Assembly: GCF_003574315.2 (NCBI RefSeq)
Contig: NZ_AP025739.1
Location: forward strand, 6,882,001-6,946,000
Source of the DNA: Capsulimonas corticalis
GTDB lineage: Bacteria; Armatimonadota; Armatimonadia; Armatimonadales; Capsulimonadaceae
Length of the DNA: 64,000 nucleotides
Direction of reading: 5' to 3'
Part shown: positions 8,978 to 18,213 of the stretch, piece after piece
Layout: each line of letters opens with the position of its first letter
Position numbering within the stretch: the first letter of the stretch is position 1
Made by a program: the position numbers and the translations under genes
Notes under the pieces: model-generated
Told to the model about the DNA's origin: nothing
Database searches by the model: none
What the model saw: the letters and a program-made list of their open reading frames with translations, nothing else

Positions 8978-10236
8978 AGCGCCTCCGCAAGCAGCGTGAC
9001 CGGATGGGCCACGCGGATGACATTTTCAGAATCGGCGGCCAATCCGGAGTTGATCCAGGACAGACAGCCAGGGTTGCCGGTGGCGACAATGCTCGCCCCG
9101 GTCGCCCGGATATGGGCGATTTTGCGCTCACGCAGACGAGTCGCCATCTCGGGCTCGGTCAAGTTATAGATTCCCGCCGAACCGCAGCAGATCTCACTTT
9201 CTTTGAGCGAAACCAACTTAGCGCCGGGAATAAGCCCCAGCAGCGCGCGGGGCGCGTCGCGCACTCCCTGCCCGTGCGCGAGATGACAGGCGTCATGGTA
9301 AGTCAGCGTCAGCGGCTCCGAAGACAGGGGCTGAAGAGGCGCCCCCCACCCCAGATCGTCCAGAAACTCGCTGATATCGCGCACTTTGGCGGCGAAGGCG
9401 CACGCCTTTTCTCGGTAACTTGGATCGTCCGCGAACAGCGTCTCGTAATCCTTCATCGTGCTGCCGCAACCGGCGGAGTTGACGATGATGGCGTCCAGGC
9501 CGTCCATCGGCGTGAAGGCGTCGATCAGCTGGCGCGCGAGTCCCCGGGCCTCTTCCAGCGCGCCGTTGTGCGCGTGCAGCGCGCCGCAGCAGCCCTGGCG
9601 TCGGTTCACCAAAACCTCGCACCCGTTCGCGGCCAGCACCCGCACGGTATTCGCGTTGGTGTCGCCGTACAGCACGCGCATCACGCATCCGGCGAGCACG
9701 CCCACTCGCGCGCGTTTTTTGCCCACGGCCGGCGTATAAGCCGGCGGCAGCGGCGGATTGATTTTGGCCGGCAGCGCGACATGCTGCGTCTTCGCGCCGG
9801 CGTCGCCCGATAGCATCTTGAGCGCGAGCGCGGGAACGTCCCCATCCGTCACGCGCCGCGCCACGGTCATCGCCGCCGCCATGCGCGACGGGTGCGTCAG
9901 CGTCCCCAACAGCGCCTTGCGACCCAGCGTCTCCGACACCGGCCGATCGCCTTCATGGTTGATTCTCCCACGCGCGACTTCGACCAGATGCCCGTACGGC
10001 ACGGCGGACGGACACGCAGTCTCGCAGGCGCGGCAGCCCAGACAGGCGTCGATATGCTGGCGCAGGTCTTCGTCCTTCGGCGACAGGCGTCCTTCATGCA
10101 GGGCGCGCATCAGCACGATCCGCCCACGCGGGCTATCCGCCTCGCTGCCCGTCTCCAGATAGGTGGGACAGGCGTTGAGGCAGAGGCCGCAGTGGACACA
10201 GGTCATTAAATCGTTTGTGTAGGCGTCGTCGATCAT
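8953..10236 (-). CDS. glcF: Glycolate oxidase iron-sulfur subunit
   Basis: 427 residues, the expected length for GlcF. Two 4Fe-4S motifs lie near the N-terminus (CVHCGLCLNACPTYL and CLGCRACETACPSAVPYG), followed by two CCG cysteine-rich domains (GCCGALHAHNG and EICCGSAGIYN). GlcF passes electrons from the flavoprotein subunits GlcD/GlcE to the quinone pool at the inner membrane during glycolate oxidation. glcE lies upstream beyond a repeat, but glcD is absent from this window. Confidence 0.92.
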   Translation of the reverse strand: MIDDAYTNDLMTCVHCGLCLNACPTYLETGSEADSPRGRIVLMRALHEGRLSPKDEDLRQHIDACLGCRACETACPSAVPYGHLVEVARGRINHEGDRPVSETLGRKALLGTLTHPSRMAAAMTVARRVTDGDVPALALKMLSGDAGAKTQHVALPAKINPPLPPAYTPAVGKKRARVGVLAGCVMRVLYGDTNANTVRVLAANGCEVLVNRRQGCCGALHAHNGALEEARGLARQLIDAFTPMDGLDAIIVNSAGCGSTMKDYETLFADDPSYREKACAFAAKVRDISEFLDDLGWGAPLQPLSSEPLTLTYHDACHLAHGQGVRDAPRALLGLIPGAKLVSLKESEICCGSAGIYNLTEPEMATRLRERKIAHIRATGASIVATGNPGCLSWINSGLAADSENVIRVAHPVTLLAEALCPAPLSE

Positions 10237-10282
10237 ACTTATCCTATCCAGACCTACTTCCGGCCTTCGGCCGGCCCTCTAG

Positions 10283-10429
10283 TAAACCCACCCCGGCGCT
10301 TCGCGCCACCCCTCCCGCCGACGGGAAGGGTTGATAGGATTGCCTCTTACGAAAGTCGCTTGCGATAACACACTCTAAAATAACCCTTCCCGTCGGCGGG
10401 AGGGGTCGGCCGACGGCCGGGGGTAGGTA
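10283..10429. repeat. Dispersed ~150-bp palindromic repeat, copy B (inverted)
   Basis: Same element as copies A and C, but the central segment reads as their reverse complement (GCGATAACACACTCTAAAAT at 10362-10381). Left arm about 10283-10333, right arm about 10382-10429. The right arm has the variant TCGGCCGACGGCCGGGGGTA end, as in copy C. It fills the gap between glcE and glcF. Confidence 0.88.
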
Positions 10430-10454
10430 GGACCGGGAGGGGGTGAGGGCCTCT

Positions 10455-11687
10455 CTACAACCGCCCCACAAACCGCCCCGGGTTCCAAAGCCGTCCCGGA
10501 TCCAATTTCTCTTTCAATCCCCGCATCAGCGCGAAGTCCGACAGCAGTGGGAACCAGATAGGTTTGTCTTCTGCCCGAAGCTCGTCCGGCATGCGCTCTA
10601 CGATGAAGCTGCCGCCGCAGCGGCTGGCTTTGTCGAAGAGGTCGGGCCAAAGCGTGCTCCAGTCGGATGCTTCTGACGCTGGGGCGAAGTGCGCCCACAT
10701 CATTCCTAGCGCGGCGTCGGTGGCGACCTGGGCGACAAAGCCCGCGCGGCGGGCGGTCCATTCCAGCATGCGCGAGAAGGCGCCGACCTGGGAGGAAAGG
10801 ATATGGAACGCACAGGTCATCGGCGACGGCGCGTGCGCGAAATCGCGCAGCCGGTCTCTTATTGTACCTGCTGTCTCGGAATCGAGCGCGCCCGCGCCGA
10901 GAGTCTCGACTTGCCAGGCGACCGATTCTTCATCGCCGTCGAAGCCGACGATCAGGAACTGTGTGGGTTCGACGCCGTCCGGAATTTCGAGAAGAACGCG
11001 CGCCGCCTGCGGGCTGAGAAGATATAAAAAGGATGGAACCAGCTCCGAGGCGAGCAGGGAATCGAGCGCGTCCTCGCTGTTGTGTTCGGCCTCCAGCGGC
11101 AGCAGCACGGTGGCCGAGGCTTGCGGCAGGGGCGAAACTTTGAACGAGGCTTCGACGATCAGGCCCAGCGTGCCCAGAGAGCCGCAGTACATCTTGGGGA
11201 GATCGTAACCTGAGACGTTCTTGACCACACGGCCGCCGCCTTTGACCAGTTCCGCGCGGGCGTCGATGACGCTGACGCCGATCAGGGAATCACGCACGCT
11301 CCCGTATTGGAAGCGGCGCAGGCTGTCCGCGCGGGCCGCGATGATTCCGCCGACGGTGCGGCGTTCGGGCTCGGCGACATCGAGGGCCAGGAACTGTCCC
11401 TGCTCGCCAAGCAGGGACTGCAAAGCGGCGACCGTGATCCCGGCTTCCACCGTAACAGTCATATCCGCCGGCTGATAATCGACCACGCGATTGAGGTTTC
11501 GCGTCGAAAGCGCGAGGTCGTAGCGCTCGGGCGCATAGCCCAAATGCTGCCGGGTTCCCCCGCCCCACGGGACAATCGCCGCGCCGGCGGGCGCCTCGCG
11601 CACGATATCCTGAATCTCGGTAATGGACGCCGGGAATACGGCGTCGCCCGGCGCAAGGCCAAACAGATCGAAAGAGCCATTCGTCAT
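10455..11687 (-). CDS. glcE: Glycolate oxidase FAD-binding subunit
   Basis: 410 residues from the ATG at 11687; a longer frame to 11861 overlaps the GMC gene's 3' end and its extra residues look non-coding. The FAD_binding_4 fold shows VPWGGGTRQHLGYAPE, AEPERRTVGGIIAARADS and NVSGYDLPKMYCGSLGTLGL, as in GlcE. With GlcD and GlcF it oxidises glycolate to glyoxylate. No clear Shine-Dalgarno precedes the ATG. The C-terminal half is longer than in E. coli GlcE (about 350 residues). Confidence 0.88.
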   Translation of the reverse strand: MTNGSFDLFGLAPGDAVFPASITEIQDIVREAPAGAAIVPWGGGTRQHLGYAPERYDLALSTRNLNRVVDYQPADMTVTVEAGITVAALQSLLGEQGQFLALDVAEPERRTVGGIIAARADSLRRFQYGSVRDSLIGVSVIDARAELVKGGGRVVKNVSGYDLPKMYCGSLGTLGLIVEASFKVSPLPQASATVLLPLEAEHNSEDALDSLLASELVPSFLYLLSPQAARVLLEIPDGVEPTQFLIVGFDGDEESVAWQVETLGAGALDSETAGTIRDRLRDFAHAPSPMTCAFHILSSQVGAFSRMLEWTARRAGFVAQVATDAALGMMWAHFAPASEASDWSTLWPDLFDKASRCGGSFIVERMPDELRAEDKPIWFPLLSDFALMRGLKEKLDPGRLWNPGRFVGRL

Positions 11688-11742
11688 AGAGGGAAAGTAT
11701 AGCACGGAGACTGGAGAGGGGTCAAATCCTGGCAAGCATTGC

Positions 11743-13389
11743 TCACCAGGATTCGGCGATGTGGCCGGCGACGCGGAACGCAAGCGCCAGAATCGTGAGG
11801 ACGGGGTTGAAGCCGCCGTTGGTGACGTGCAGAGACCCGTCGGCAATGTAAAGGTTGTCAAAACCGTGCACGCGGCCCCAGGTGTCCGTGACCGACGTCT
11901 TCGGATCGTGGCCCATCCGGCAAGTCCCTGCCTGATGCTGCCCTCCGCTCAGACTCAGCGTCGCCGCGTCGCTGTGGATATTTTTGGCGCCGCTTGCGCG
12001 CAGCCACTCCTCCGCGCGGGCGTTCATAAAGGCGTGGACGCGAAGGGTCTCGGGATGGGTCGCGCCGGAAATCCGCACGACGGGAATTCCCCAGCGGTCG
12101 CGCACGTCCGGATCGACCGAAATCCGCGCGTCCGGGCTGGGAATGTCATGGACGGGGCCGAACACCCGCAGCATGCGCGTGTAATTGTGACGCACCCACT
12201 CTTTGTGTTCTTTGCCCCAGCGAGGGACACCGCGCGGAACGCTTCCTTTGACGAAGTTGATCGGCTGCATGATAAAGTCATCGCAGAGCATTCCGCCCCC
12301 GACAATGCCGTCGTTGTCGTGGTTGAAGCGAATGGTCGCCGTGGTCGGTCCCGGCCCAACGCCGTCCCACACGGAATCGTCCATCCAGCCGACGGCGCCG
12401 GCGTAGAAGTGTCCCTGGAAATTGCGGCCGACCATATCGTGATCGTTGCCCAGGCCATTCGGATGCGCGTCCGTTTTGGAGTTGAGCATCAAACGCGCGG
12501 TCTCGACCGCGCCGCCGGACAGCACGACGACTTCCGACGTCGCCGTGATCTGCTCGCCGGCGCTGTTCCAGTAGACGACGCCCGTGGCGCGTCCCGCGCC
12601 ATCGGCGATTACGCGCTCGGTCATCGCCTCGGTCTCCAGGGTGCAGAGGCCGGTGGCGAGGGCGCGCGGGATCATCGTATTGTGCGTCCCATTCTTTGCG
12701 TCCGTCGGACAGGCGAAGCCGACGCACTGCTGGCAGTGCGCGCAGGCGTCGCGCCCCTGGCGCGGGACGCTGTTGATCAGCAGCGGCACATGCTGCGTGT
12801 CCCAGCCCAGCGCCTGCGCGCCGGCGCGCAGCACGCGGCCCTGAATGTTCAGCGGCAGCGGCGGCATGGGATACTCTTTGTGGCGCGGGCGGTTCCGGCC
12901 GGCGTCCGCTTCGTCGCCCGCCACGCCCAGTTCCCATTCGGCGCGCTCGTAGTACGGCGCGAGCTCTTCGTAGGAGATCGGCCAGTCGGCCAGTCCCGAT
13001 CCGGCGGGGACGCCGTACTTGGACGCCATGCGAAAGTCGTCGGGCAGATAGCGCCAGGCCTGCGCGCCATAAACTTGAGTGCCGCCGCCGACCGCCGCCG
13101 CGTTGTTCTGGTAAGCGCCGTCGGTGGCGTCGATGATGCGCGAGCGTCCCTGCGGATCGACAAACACGCGCGGATTGTCCGCCAGATTCGGTCCGGCGTT
13201 CACGCCGTGCTGCGAAAGCCGCTGGTTGCGCAGGTGGTCGCGCCCCACATCGGCGAACGTCATGCGGCGGCCTCGCTCCAGCAGCAAAACCGTTTTGCCG
13301 GCTTCCGCGAGCAGGGCGGCGGCCACGCCGCCACCGGCGCCGGCGCCGATAACAATCACATCGTACTTGTGGATGGCGCGATCCGTCAT
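11743..13389 (-). CDS. GMC-family FAD oxidoreductase (gluconate/glucoside dehydrogenase-type)
   Basis: 548 residues. The FAD-binding GAGAGGGVAAALLAEAG motif is at about residue 15, and the GMC C-terminal region ends with QHQAGTCRMG...NLYIADGSL. A cysteine cluster CAHCQQCVGFACP near 220 is typical of the large subunit of membrane-associated sugar dehydrogenases. Its ATG overlaps the stop of the preceding subunit-3 gene (13386-13389), so the two are translationally coupled. Likely oxidises a sugar or sugar acid and passes electrons to a cytochrome or quinone. No Tat signal is present. Confidence 0.88.
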   Translation of the reverse strand: MTDRAIHKYDVIVIGAGAGGGVAAALLAEAGKTVLLLERGRRMTFADVGRDHLRNQRLSQHGVNAGPNLADNPRVFVDPQGRSRIIDATDGAYQNNAAAVGGGTQVYGAQAWRYLPDDFRMASKYGVPAGSGLADWPISYEELAPYYERAEWELGVAGDEADAGRNRPRHKEYPMPPLPLNIQGRVLRAGAQALGWDTQHVPLLINSVPRQGRDACAHCQQCVGFACPTDAKNGTHNTMIPRALATGLCTLETEAMTERVIADGAGRATGVVYWNSAGEQITATSEVVVLSGGAVETARLMLNSKTDAHPNGLGNDHDMVGRNFQGHFYAGAVGWMDDSVWDGVGPGPTTATIRFNHDNDGIVGGGMLCDDFIMQPINFVKGSVPRGVPRWGKEHKEWVRHNYTRMLRVFGPVHDIPSPDARISVDPDVRDRWGIPVVRISGATHPETLRVHAFMNARAEEWLRASGAKNIHSDAATLSLSGGQHQAGTCRMGHDPKTSVTDTWGRVHGFDNLYIADGSLHVTNGGFNPVLTILALAFRVAGHIAESW

Positions 13390-13802
13390 ACCGTCACCTC
13401 ATAGCCCATCATGCGCCATACGACGCCGTCTTTGTTGCCGCCGTTGCCGGGATCGGCGTAATACCCTTCCATCACATGCCCGACCAGCATGGGGAAAAAT
13501 TCCTCCGGGGCGATTTCCCACTGACCGGGGATTTGTCCCTGCGCCACGCGGTTCAGGAAACCGTACTGTTCTTCTGGGGATAAGAACTCAAACTCCTTGC
13601 CGTATGCGTCCTTGGCGGCGGAGTCCATTCCATGAAGCCCTTGTCGATATATCGATAACAGTTTAAAATCGCTTCCCAGCAGCCGCTCCAAATAATCGCC
13701 GACGCCGGCGTCCCAGCCGCCGGGGAAATCGTCCGGGGGAATAATTTGGTTGATCGCGGCGCGAAGCGTGCGGACTTCCAGTGGGGTGAAGATTGCGCTC
13801 AT
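13386..13802 (-). CDS. Gluconate 2-dehydrogenase subunit 3 family protein
   Basis: 138 residues from the ATG at 13802. It carries the family pattern FTPLEVRTLRAAINQIIP, then repeated acidic helices and a C-terminal HVMEGYYADP...DGVVWRMMGY, which fits the small subunit of GMC dehydrogenases. Such subunits usually have a Tat signal that carries the complex out; none is seen here, so the complex may stay cytoplasmic or use another carrier. Stop and next start overlap as ATGA. Confidence 0.85.
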   Translation of the reverse strand: MSAIFTPLEVRTLRAAINQIIPPDDFPGGWDAGVGDYLERLLGSDFKLLSIYRQGLHGMDSAAKDAYGKEFEFLSPEEQYGFLNRVAQGQIPGQWEIAPEEFFPMLVGHVMEGYYADPGNGGNKDGVVWRMMGYEVTV

Positions 13803-13934
13803 GCGCAAAGTATAACACGAAGGTTGAAAGTCGTCAAATAAATTGGAACTTCCACGCAATTCGCTGCGTCACTACACACATCACCCGCATGGGAAGATCC
13901 ATGCGGAGAATTCGAAGACAGGGAGCTTAACAAG

Positions 13935-14342
13935 ATGTGGAATACAGGAAAACGCGCGGGTCTGGCGCTGGCGCTGACGATCGCAGCCGGAACAATGTCG
14001 GTTCAGGCGAACGCCGCGAGTCTGCGCTGGAGCGGAGACGTGGACGATACCGCGGTCATTAAAGTTTCGGGGAACGACGTCCGGGTTCACGCGAACGCCG
14101 AGGGTGTTCGCAACGATCGCTTTGACTTCCGGGGCGGCGCTCTGCCCAGCCGGCCGGTGATCGTGACGTTGCGGGAAGCGGATGGGCGCGGAGGCGTGCG
14201 TCTGGCGCAGCAGCCCAGCGAACGCAACGGCTATACGGCGGTCGTGCGCATCACGGACAAAGATCCCGGCCGCAATCACTACGATTTCGTTCTCCAATGG
14301 AACGATCGGCCCAATCGCCCCGGCAGGCGCTGGGATCGCTAA
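13935..14342 (+). CDS. Small secreted protein of unknown function
   Basis: 135 residues. N-terminal signal peptide (MWNTGKRAGLALALTIAAGT, cleavage near ANA-AS). The mature part is a short beta-rich domain (LRWSGDVDDTAVIKVSGNDV, FDFVLQW-like end) of about 110 residues, very rich in Arg/Asp. It is monocistronic: divergent from the GMC pair and followed by a strong hairpin. I do not know the family. Confidence 0.7.
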   Translation: MWNTGKRAGLALALTIAAGTMSVQANAASLRWSGDVDDTAVIKVSGNDVRVHANAEGVRNDRFDFRGGALPSRPVIVTLREADGRGGVRLAQQPSERNGYTAVVRITDKDPGRNHYDFVLQWNDRPNRPGRRWDR

Positions 14343-14362
14343 TTCGCGAACCTAAAGCCGTT

Positions 14363-14397
14363 TGACCTATCCCCGGCGGTCCGCCGGGGATAGGTCA
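14363..14397. terminator. Perfect palindromic hairpin after the small secreted gene
   Basis: TGACCTATCCCCGGCGG pairs perfectly with CCGCCGGGGATAGGTCA around one base. No T-run follows, so termination may need Rho, or the hairpin may only protect the mRNA end. A second inverted repeat follows (CGAGAATAT at 14404-14412, ATATTCTCG at 14433-14441). Confidence 0.65.
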
Positions 14398-14513
14398 GAC
14401 GGCCGAGAATATCTCATGTCGCGAGAATTCCCATATTCTCGTCGCGGCTTTGAGATTATGACCTCTTGCTTTCCCCCACGCCTGCGGTACACTCATTGCG
14501 CCAAAGGAGCCAG

Positions 14514-15614
14514 ATGATGACAACCACCGCCCCGACCATCCATACCAGCTCTCGCCTCTTTTACCGTGACGGATCCTCCGACAAAGAGTATCACGCGGCG
14601 ATCAACGAAGCCGACGGCGGCTACACCGTCACATTCGCCTACGGCCGTCGCGGCAGCGCGCTGTCGGCGGGAACGAAGACGAACGCGCCGGTGACGCTCG
14701 AAAAGGCCCGGCAAATCTATGATAAATTGATCGCAGAGAAGACGTCGAAGGGCTATACGCCGGATGGATCGGGCGCTTTGTTCGCCATGACCGACAGCGC
14801 GGAGCGCGTCTCCGGTCTGGTTCCACAGCTGCTGAACTCGATCGAGGAGGCTCATGCGCGGAAACATATCGAGGATGACGCCTGGTGCCTTCAGGAAAAG
14901 TTCGACGGCAAGCGCATCATGTCGGCCGTGACGAGCGGCGCGGTGACGGGATCGAACCGTAAGGGCCTGTGCGTCTCCATGCCGCAGGAGATCAGCGACG
15001 CCCTGGCCGCTCTTTCGGACTGTGTTCTGGATGGCGAGCTGCTCGGAGACAAATACGTCGTTTTCGATCTGCTGTCTCTGGGAGGCGACGATCTGCGCTC
15101 CCGCCCCTACCGAGAGCGTTTTGAAGCCCTGAGCGCGGCCGTGGAAAACGCGGACCGGGTGGTCGTGGCGGAAACGGCGTGGGACGCCACGGGGAAGCAG
15201 GCGATGTACGACGCCATCGCGGCGCGCGCCGGCGAGGGCGTAGTGTTCAAAAAGGCGGACGGCGTGAGCGTCGCCGGCCGGCCGGCGTCGGGCGGCTCAC
15301 AGGTGAAGTGCAAATTTTACGCCACCTGCACCTGCGAGGTCGCGGCGGTGAACGATCAGCGCAGTGTGCGTCTGCGTCTCTTTGACGAAGGCGGCGAAGC
15401 CGTTCCGGTCGGCAATGTCACCATTCCCGTCAACAAAACCGTTCCCGCCGCCGGCGCGCTTGTGGAGATTCGGTACCTCTACGCCTACAAAGGCGGCTCC
15501 TTGTATCAGCCCGCATATCTGGGCGAGCGCGACGATCTTTCTCCCTCGGACTGCGCGCTCTCACAACTAAAATACAAAGCCGAAGGATATCAGCCCGAAA
15601 ATATGGAAGGATAG
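14514..15614 (+). CDS. WGR domain - ATP-dependent DNA ligase-like nucleotidyltransferase fusion
   Basis: 366 residues. The ATG at 14514 sits six bases after AAAGGAG, so the longer frame from 14466 is rejected. Residues about 10-85 form a WGR domain (YHAAINEADGGYTVTFAYGR RG, in two parts), as found in PARPs. Residues about 125-290 show ligase-type motifs: EKFDGKR (motif I with the adenylated Lys), DGELLG, VFDLLSL, EGVVFK and QVKCKF. An OB-like C-terminal part follows. It may seal or end-process nucleic acids; the WGR part may bind DNA ends. It is shorter than true replicative ligases and stands alone. Confidence 0.85.
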   Translation: MMTTTAPTIHTSSRLFYRDGSSDKEYHAAINEADGGYTVTFAYGRRGSALSAGTKTNAPVTLEKARQIYDKLIAEKTSKGYTPDGSGALFAMTDSAERVSGLVPQLLNSIEEAHARKHIEDDAWCLQEKFDGKRIMSAVTSGAVTGSNRKGLCVSMPQEISDALAALSDCVLDGELLGDKYVVFDLLSLGGDDLRSRPYRERFEALSAAVENADRVVVAETAWDATGKQAMYDAIAARAGEGVVFKKADGVSVAGRPASGGSQVKCKFYATCTCEVAAVNDQRSVRLRLFDEGGEAVPVGNVTIPVNKTVPAAGALVEIRYLYAYKGGSLYQPAYLGERDDLSPSDCALSQLKYKAEGYQPENMEG

Positions 15615-15684
15615 CAGTACAGGAAAAGCACGCCCCGATGACGCAACGATGCGCCTGTCGCCCGATGCATGCTATACTTTACCC

Positions 15685-18213
15685 ATGACTCTTGGTCCAA
15701 ATTTTTCCTCGACAGAGCCAAAAACCGAGATAGCGGAGTCCGCCCCCTGGCGGCGCGACCTTATTCGATACGCCGGTGTTGTCACCAGCATCATCATCGC
15801 CGCCCTGGTGCGTCTGCCGCTGCATCATGTGCTCGGCCCCGCCGCGCCCTTCGTGACGTTTTTTCCGGCCGTCGTCTATAGCGCCTGGGTTCTGGGCGCC
15901 ACCGGCGGCCTCTTCGCGATGTCGCTGGCGCTGGCGATCGTCACGATGGTCATCCTCCCCGCGACACACGCGGATCTCAACGATCCGACAAACCAGCGAT
16001 CGCTGATCTTATTCGTCGCGGTGAGCGCCGCCGTGTCCGCCATGGGGCATACGCAGCAGCGCGCCCGTCGGCTGACGGAACAAAGCGAGGCGCTGAAGTC
16101 AACCATCCTCCAGGTGGCGATGGATGGCATTATCACGATCGACAAGGCCGGCCGGATCCATGAGTTCAATCCGGCGGCGGAAAAAATGTTCGGTTATTCG
16201 CGCAATGAGGTGCTGGGAAAACAGATCGGCGAAACACTCGTTCCTCCCACGCGCCGAGTTCAGGGGCGTCACGGCTTCGAACACTACTCGGCGCCGGAGG
16301 GCGAATCCGTTCTTGGCCGGCGAACCGAAGCCATCGCGATGCGCCGCACCGGGGAAGAGTTCCCCATCGAACTGGTCGTCATGCCGCTTTCGGGTTCGTG
16401 GGGCCATGTCGCCTATCTTTCCGACATCACCGACCGCAAAAAGGCCGAGGCCGAGGCGGAGGCGGCTCTGCGGCGCGAATCCATGCTGAACCGGGTCAGC
16501 GAAGCGATCCGCCAGACCACGGATCCCTGGCAGGTTCAAGATGTGGCGCTGGAAATGCTCGCGGAGGCGCTGGGCGTCGACCGCTGCCTGTCCATCGTCC
16601 TCGACCGCAAACGCGACTATGTGAGCTTCGTCGCCGAATGGCGCCGCCCGGACCTGCCCGATCTGCGCGGCGAATACTCGCTCTCCTCCTTCGATGTCCA
16701 GTTGGATGAAATCTTCCCGGCGTCCGCCCCGCTGACATGCGCGGATGTGCGCTCCGGCCAGTTTTCCGAAAAGTCCGCCGATCTGCTCACCAACATGGGC
16801 ATCCGCGCGCTGCTCGATGTGCCGATGTCCAGCGACGGGGAAGTGGTGGGCGTTCTGGGCGTTTACATGGCCGACGCGCCGCGCGTATGGAGCATCGAGG
16901 AGATCCGGTTTGTCGAAGCTGTCGCCGCCCAGCTGCGCTCCACGGCGGAGGCGGCCCGCCTGCTGGCCGACACGCAGTCGAGCGCCGAGCGAGAGACTTT
17001 GATCAACCGGATCGGCGTCGCCATCCGCGCCGCGAACGATCCCAACTCCATCCAGGAAGTCGCCGTGACCCAGCTCGGCGAAGCCCTCGGCGCCGACCGA
17101 TGCTATTTCGGGGTCTACGATTTCGCGAACAGCATGGTGACCGTCACCAACGAGTGGCGACGGAAGGACCTGGAGCCGATCGCCGGCGTCCATCCCTATT
17201 CCAACACGCGAGAGATGTTCCAGGAGCTCTACAAAGACGGCCCGACATCTGTGGAGCCCGATACGCAAAAGTCCGGGCTGTCCGCCCAGACCCGCGCCAA
17301 TATCGAGGAGCTGCGCCTGCGCTCACGTGTTTCGGTGGCGCTGTACGACAGCGAAAACTCCATGGGAACGCTGACCGCCGCGATGTCCGACGCTCCGCGC
17401 GACTGGACTCCGGACGAAGTGCAGCTGATCGAAACGGTCGCCACGCAAATGCGGTCCGCCGTGGAGATGGCGCGGGTGCAGCAGCGCGAGCACTTGATCG
17501 CCGAACAGCTCCAGGCGGCGCTCCAGCCGAAGCCGCCAAGCAGCGTGTCCGGCCTGGATATCCGGCTGCATTACAAGCCCGCGCTGGACGAAGCGGGCGT
17601 CGGCGGCGATTTCTACGATGTCTTCTCCTCGTCGCCCGGGGTAACGTTCCTGGTGGTCGGCGATCTCAGCGGCAAGGGACTGGCGGCGGCGTCGCAAGTG
17701 GCGACCGTGCGCAACATGCTCCGGTTTGCGCTTTACAACGAGGACGATCTGGGCGCGGCCGTCACGAGCGTCGGCCGGACGCTCTCGCAAAACGATCTGC
17801 TGACGGGATTCGCCACGCTGTTCGTCGGGCGCTGGGACTCAGAGACGCACCGGCTGTCGTATGTCAACTGCGGGCAGGAGCCGGGGCTGGTCCGGCGCGC
17901 CTCGGGGGAAGTGCTCGAACTGTCTCCGACCGGGCCAGTGCTGGCGATGCATGACGACGCCGTGTACGACGAGCGCGACGTGCAGCTCATGGCGGGAGAT
18001 GTTCTGGCGGTGTTTACGGATGGTTTGACCGAAGTGGGGCCGACGCGCGCGAACATGCTCGGCGTCGCCGGCGTCAGCGCGCTGCTCCAGGAAACGAGCC
18101 TTTCGGGCGACTCCGAAGCGCTGGTGCGCAGCCTCATCGATGAGGTGAACGCCTATGCGCGCGGCGGCGTCCGCGACGACCAATGTTTATTAGTAGGAGC
18201 GATCGAAGTATGA
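15685..18213 (+). CDS. SpoIIE-type PP2C phosphatase with membrane, PAS and two GAF domains
   Basis: 842 residues from the ATG at 15685 (an upstream in-frame ATG at 15649 adds 12 unlikely residues). Order: DUF4118/MASE-like hydrophobic helices (about 20-130), PAS (about 140-265, GIITIDKAGRIHEFNPAAEK), GAF (about 280-425), GAF (about 440-595), and a C-terminal SpoIIE phosphatase (about 620-840; GGDFYDVF, VGDLSGKGLAAA, FTDGLTE, DDQCLLVGAIEV). Such proteins dephosphorylate anti-anti-sigma proteins in response to signals. Its TGA overlaps the next ATG. Confidence 0.9.
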   Translation: MTLGPNFSSTEPKTEIAESAPWRRDLIRYAGVVTSIIIAALVRLPLHHVLGPAAPFVTFFPAVVYSAWVLGATGGLFAMSLALAIVTMVILPATHADLNDPTNQRSLILFVAVSAAVSAMGHTQQRARRLTEQSEALKSTILQVAMDGIITIDKAGRIHEFNPAAEKMFGYSRNEVLGKQIGETLVPPTRRVQGRHGFEHYSAPEGESVLGRRTEAIAMRRTGEEFPIELVVMPLSGSWGHVAYLSDITDRKKAEAEAEAALRRESMLNRVSEAIRQTTDPWQVQDVALEMLAEALGVDRCLSIVLDRKRDYVSFVAEWRRPDLPDLRGEYSLSSFDVQLDEIFPASAPLTCADVRSGQFSEKSADLLTNMGIRALLDVPMSSDGEVVGVLGVYMADAPRVWSIEEIRFVEAVAAQLRSTAEAARLLADTQSSAERETLINRIGVAIRAANDPNSIQEVAVTQLGEALGADRCYFGVYDFANSMVTVTNEWRRKDLEPIAGVHPYSNTREMFQELYKDGPTSVEPDTQKSGLSAQTRANIEELRLRSRVSVALYDSENSMGTLTAAMSDAPRDWTPDEVQLIETVATQMRSAVEMARVQQREHLIAEQLQAALQPKPPSSVSGLDIRLHYKPALDEAGVGGDFYDVFSSSPGVTFLVVGDLSGKGLAAASQVATVRNMLRFALYNEDDLGAAVTSVGRTLSQNDLLTGFATLFVGRWDSETHRLSYVNCGQEPGLVRRASGEVLELSPTGPVLAMHDDAVYDERDVQLMAGDVLAVFTDGLTEVGPTRANMLGVAGVSALLQETSLSGDSEALVRSLIDEVNAYARGGVRDDQCLLVGAIEV

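Noticed and set aside
11623-13404. 593-codon open frame on the plus strand
   Set aside because: It lies opposite the well-supported GMC gene; long antisense frames are common in GC-rich coding DNA. The same applies to 22735-24210 (-), 27659-28885 (-), 16099-17268 (-) and 20634-21668 (+).
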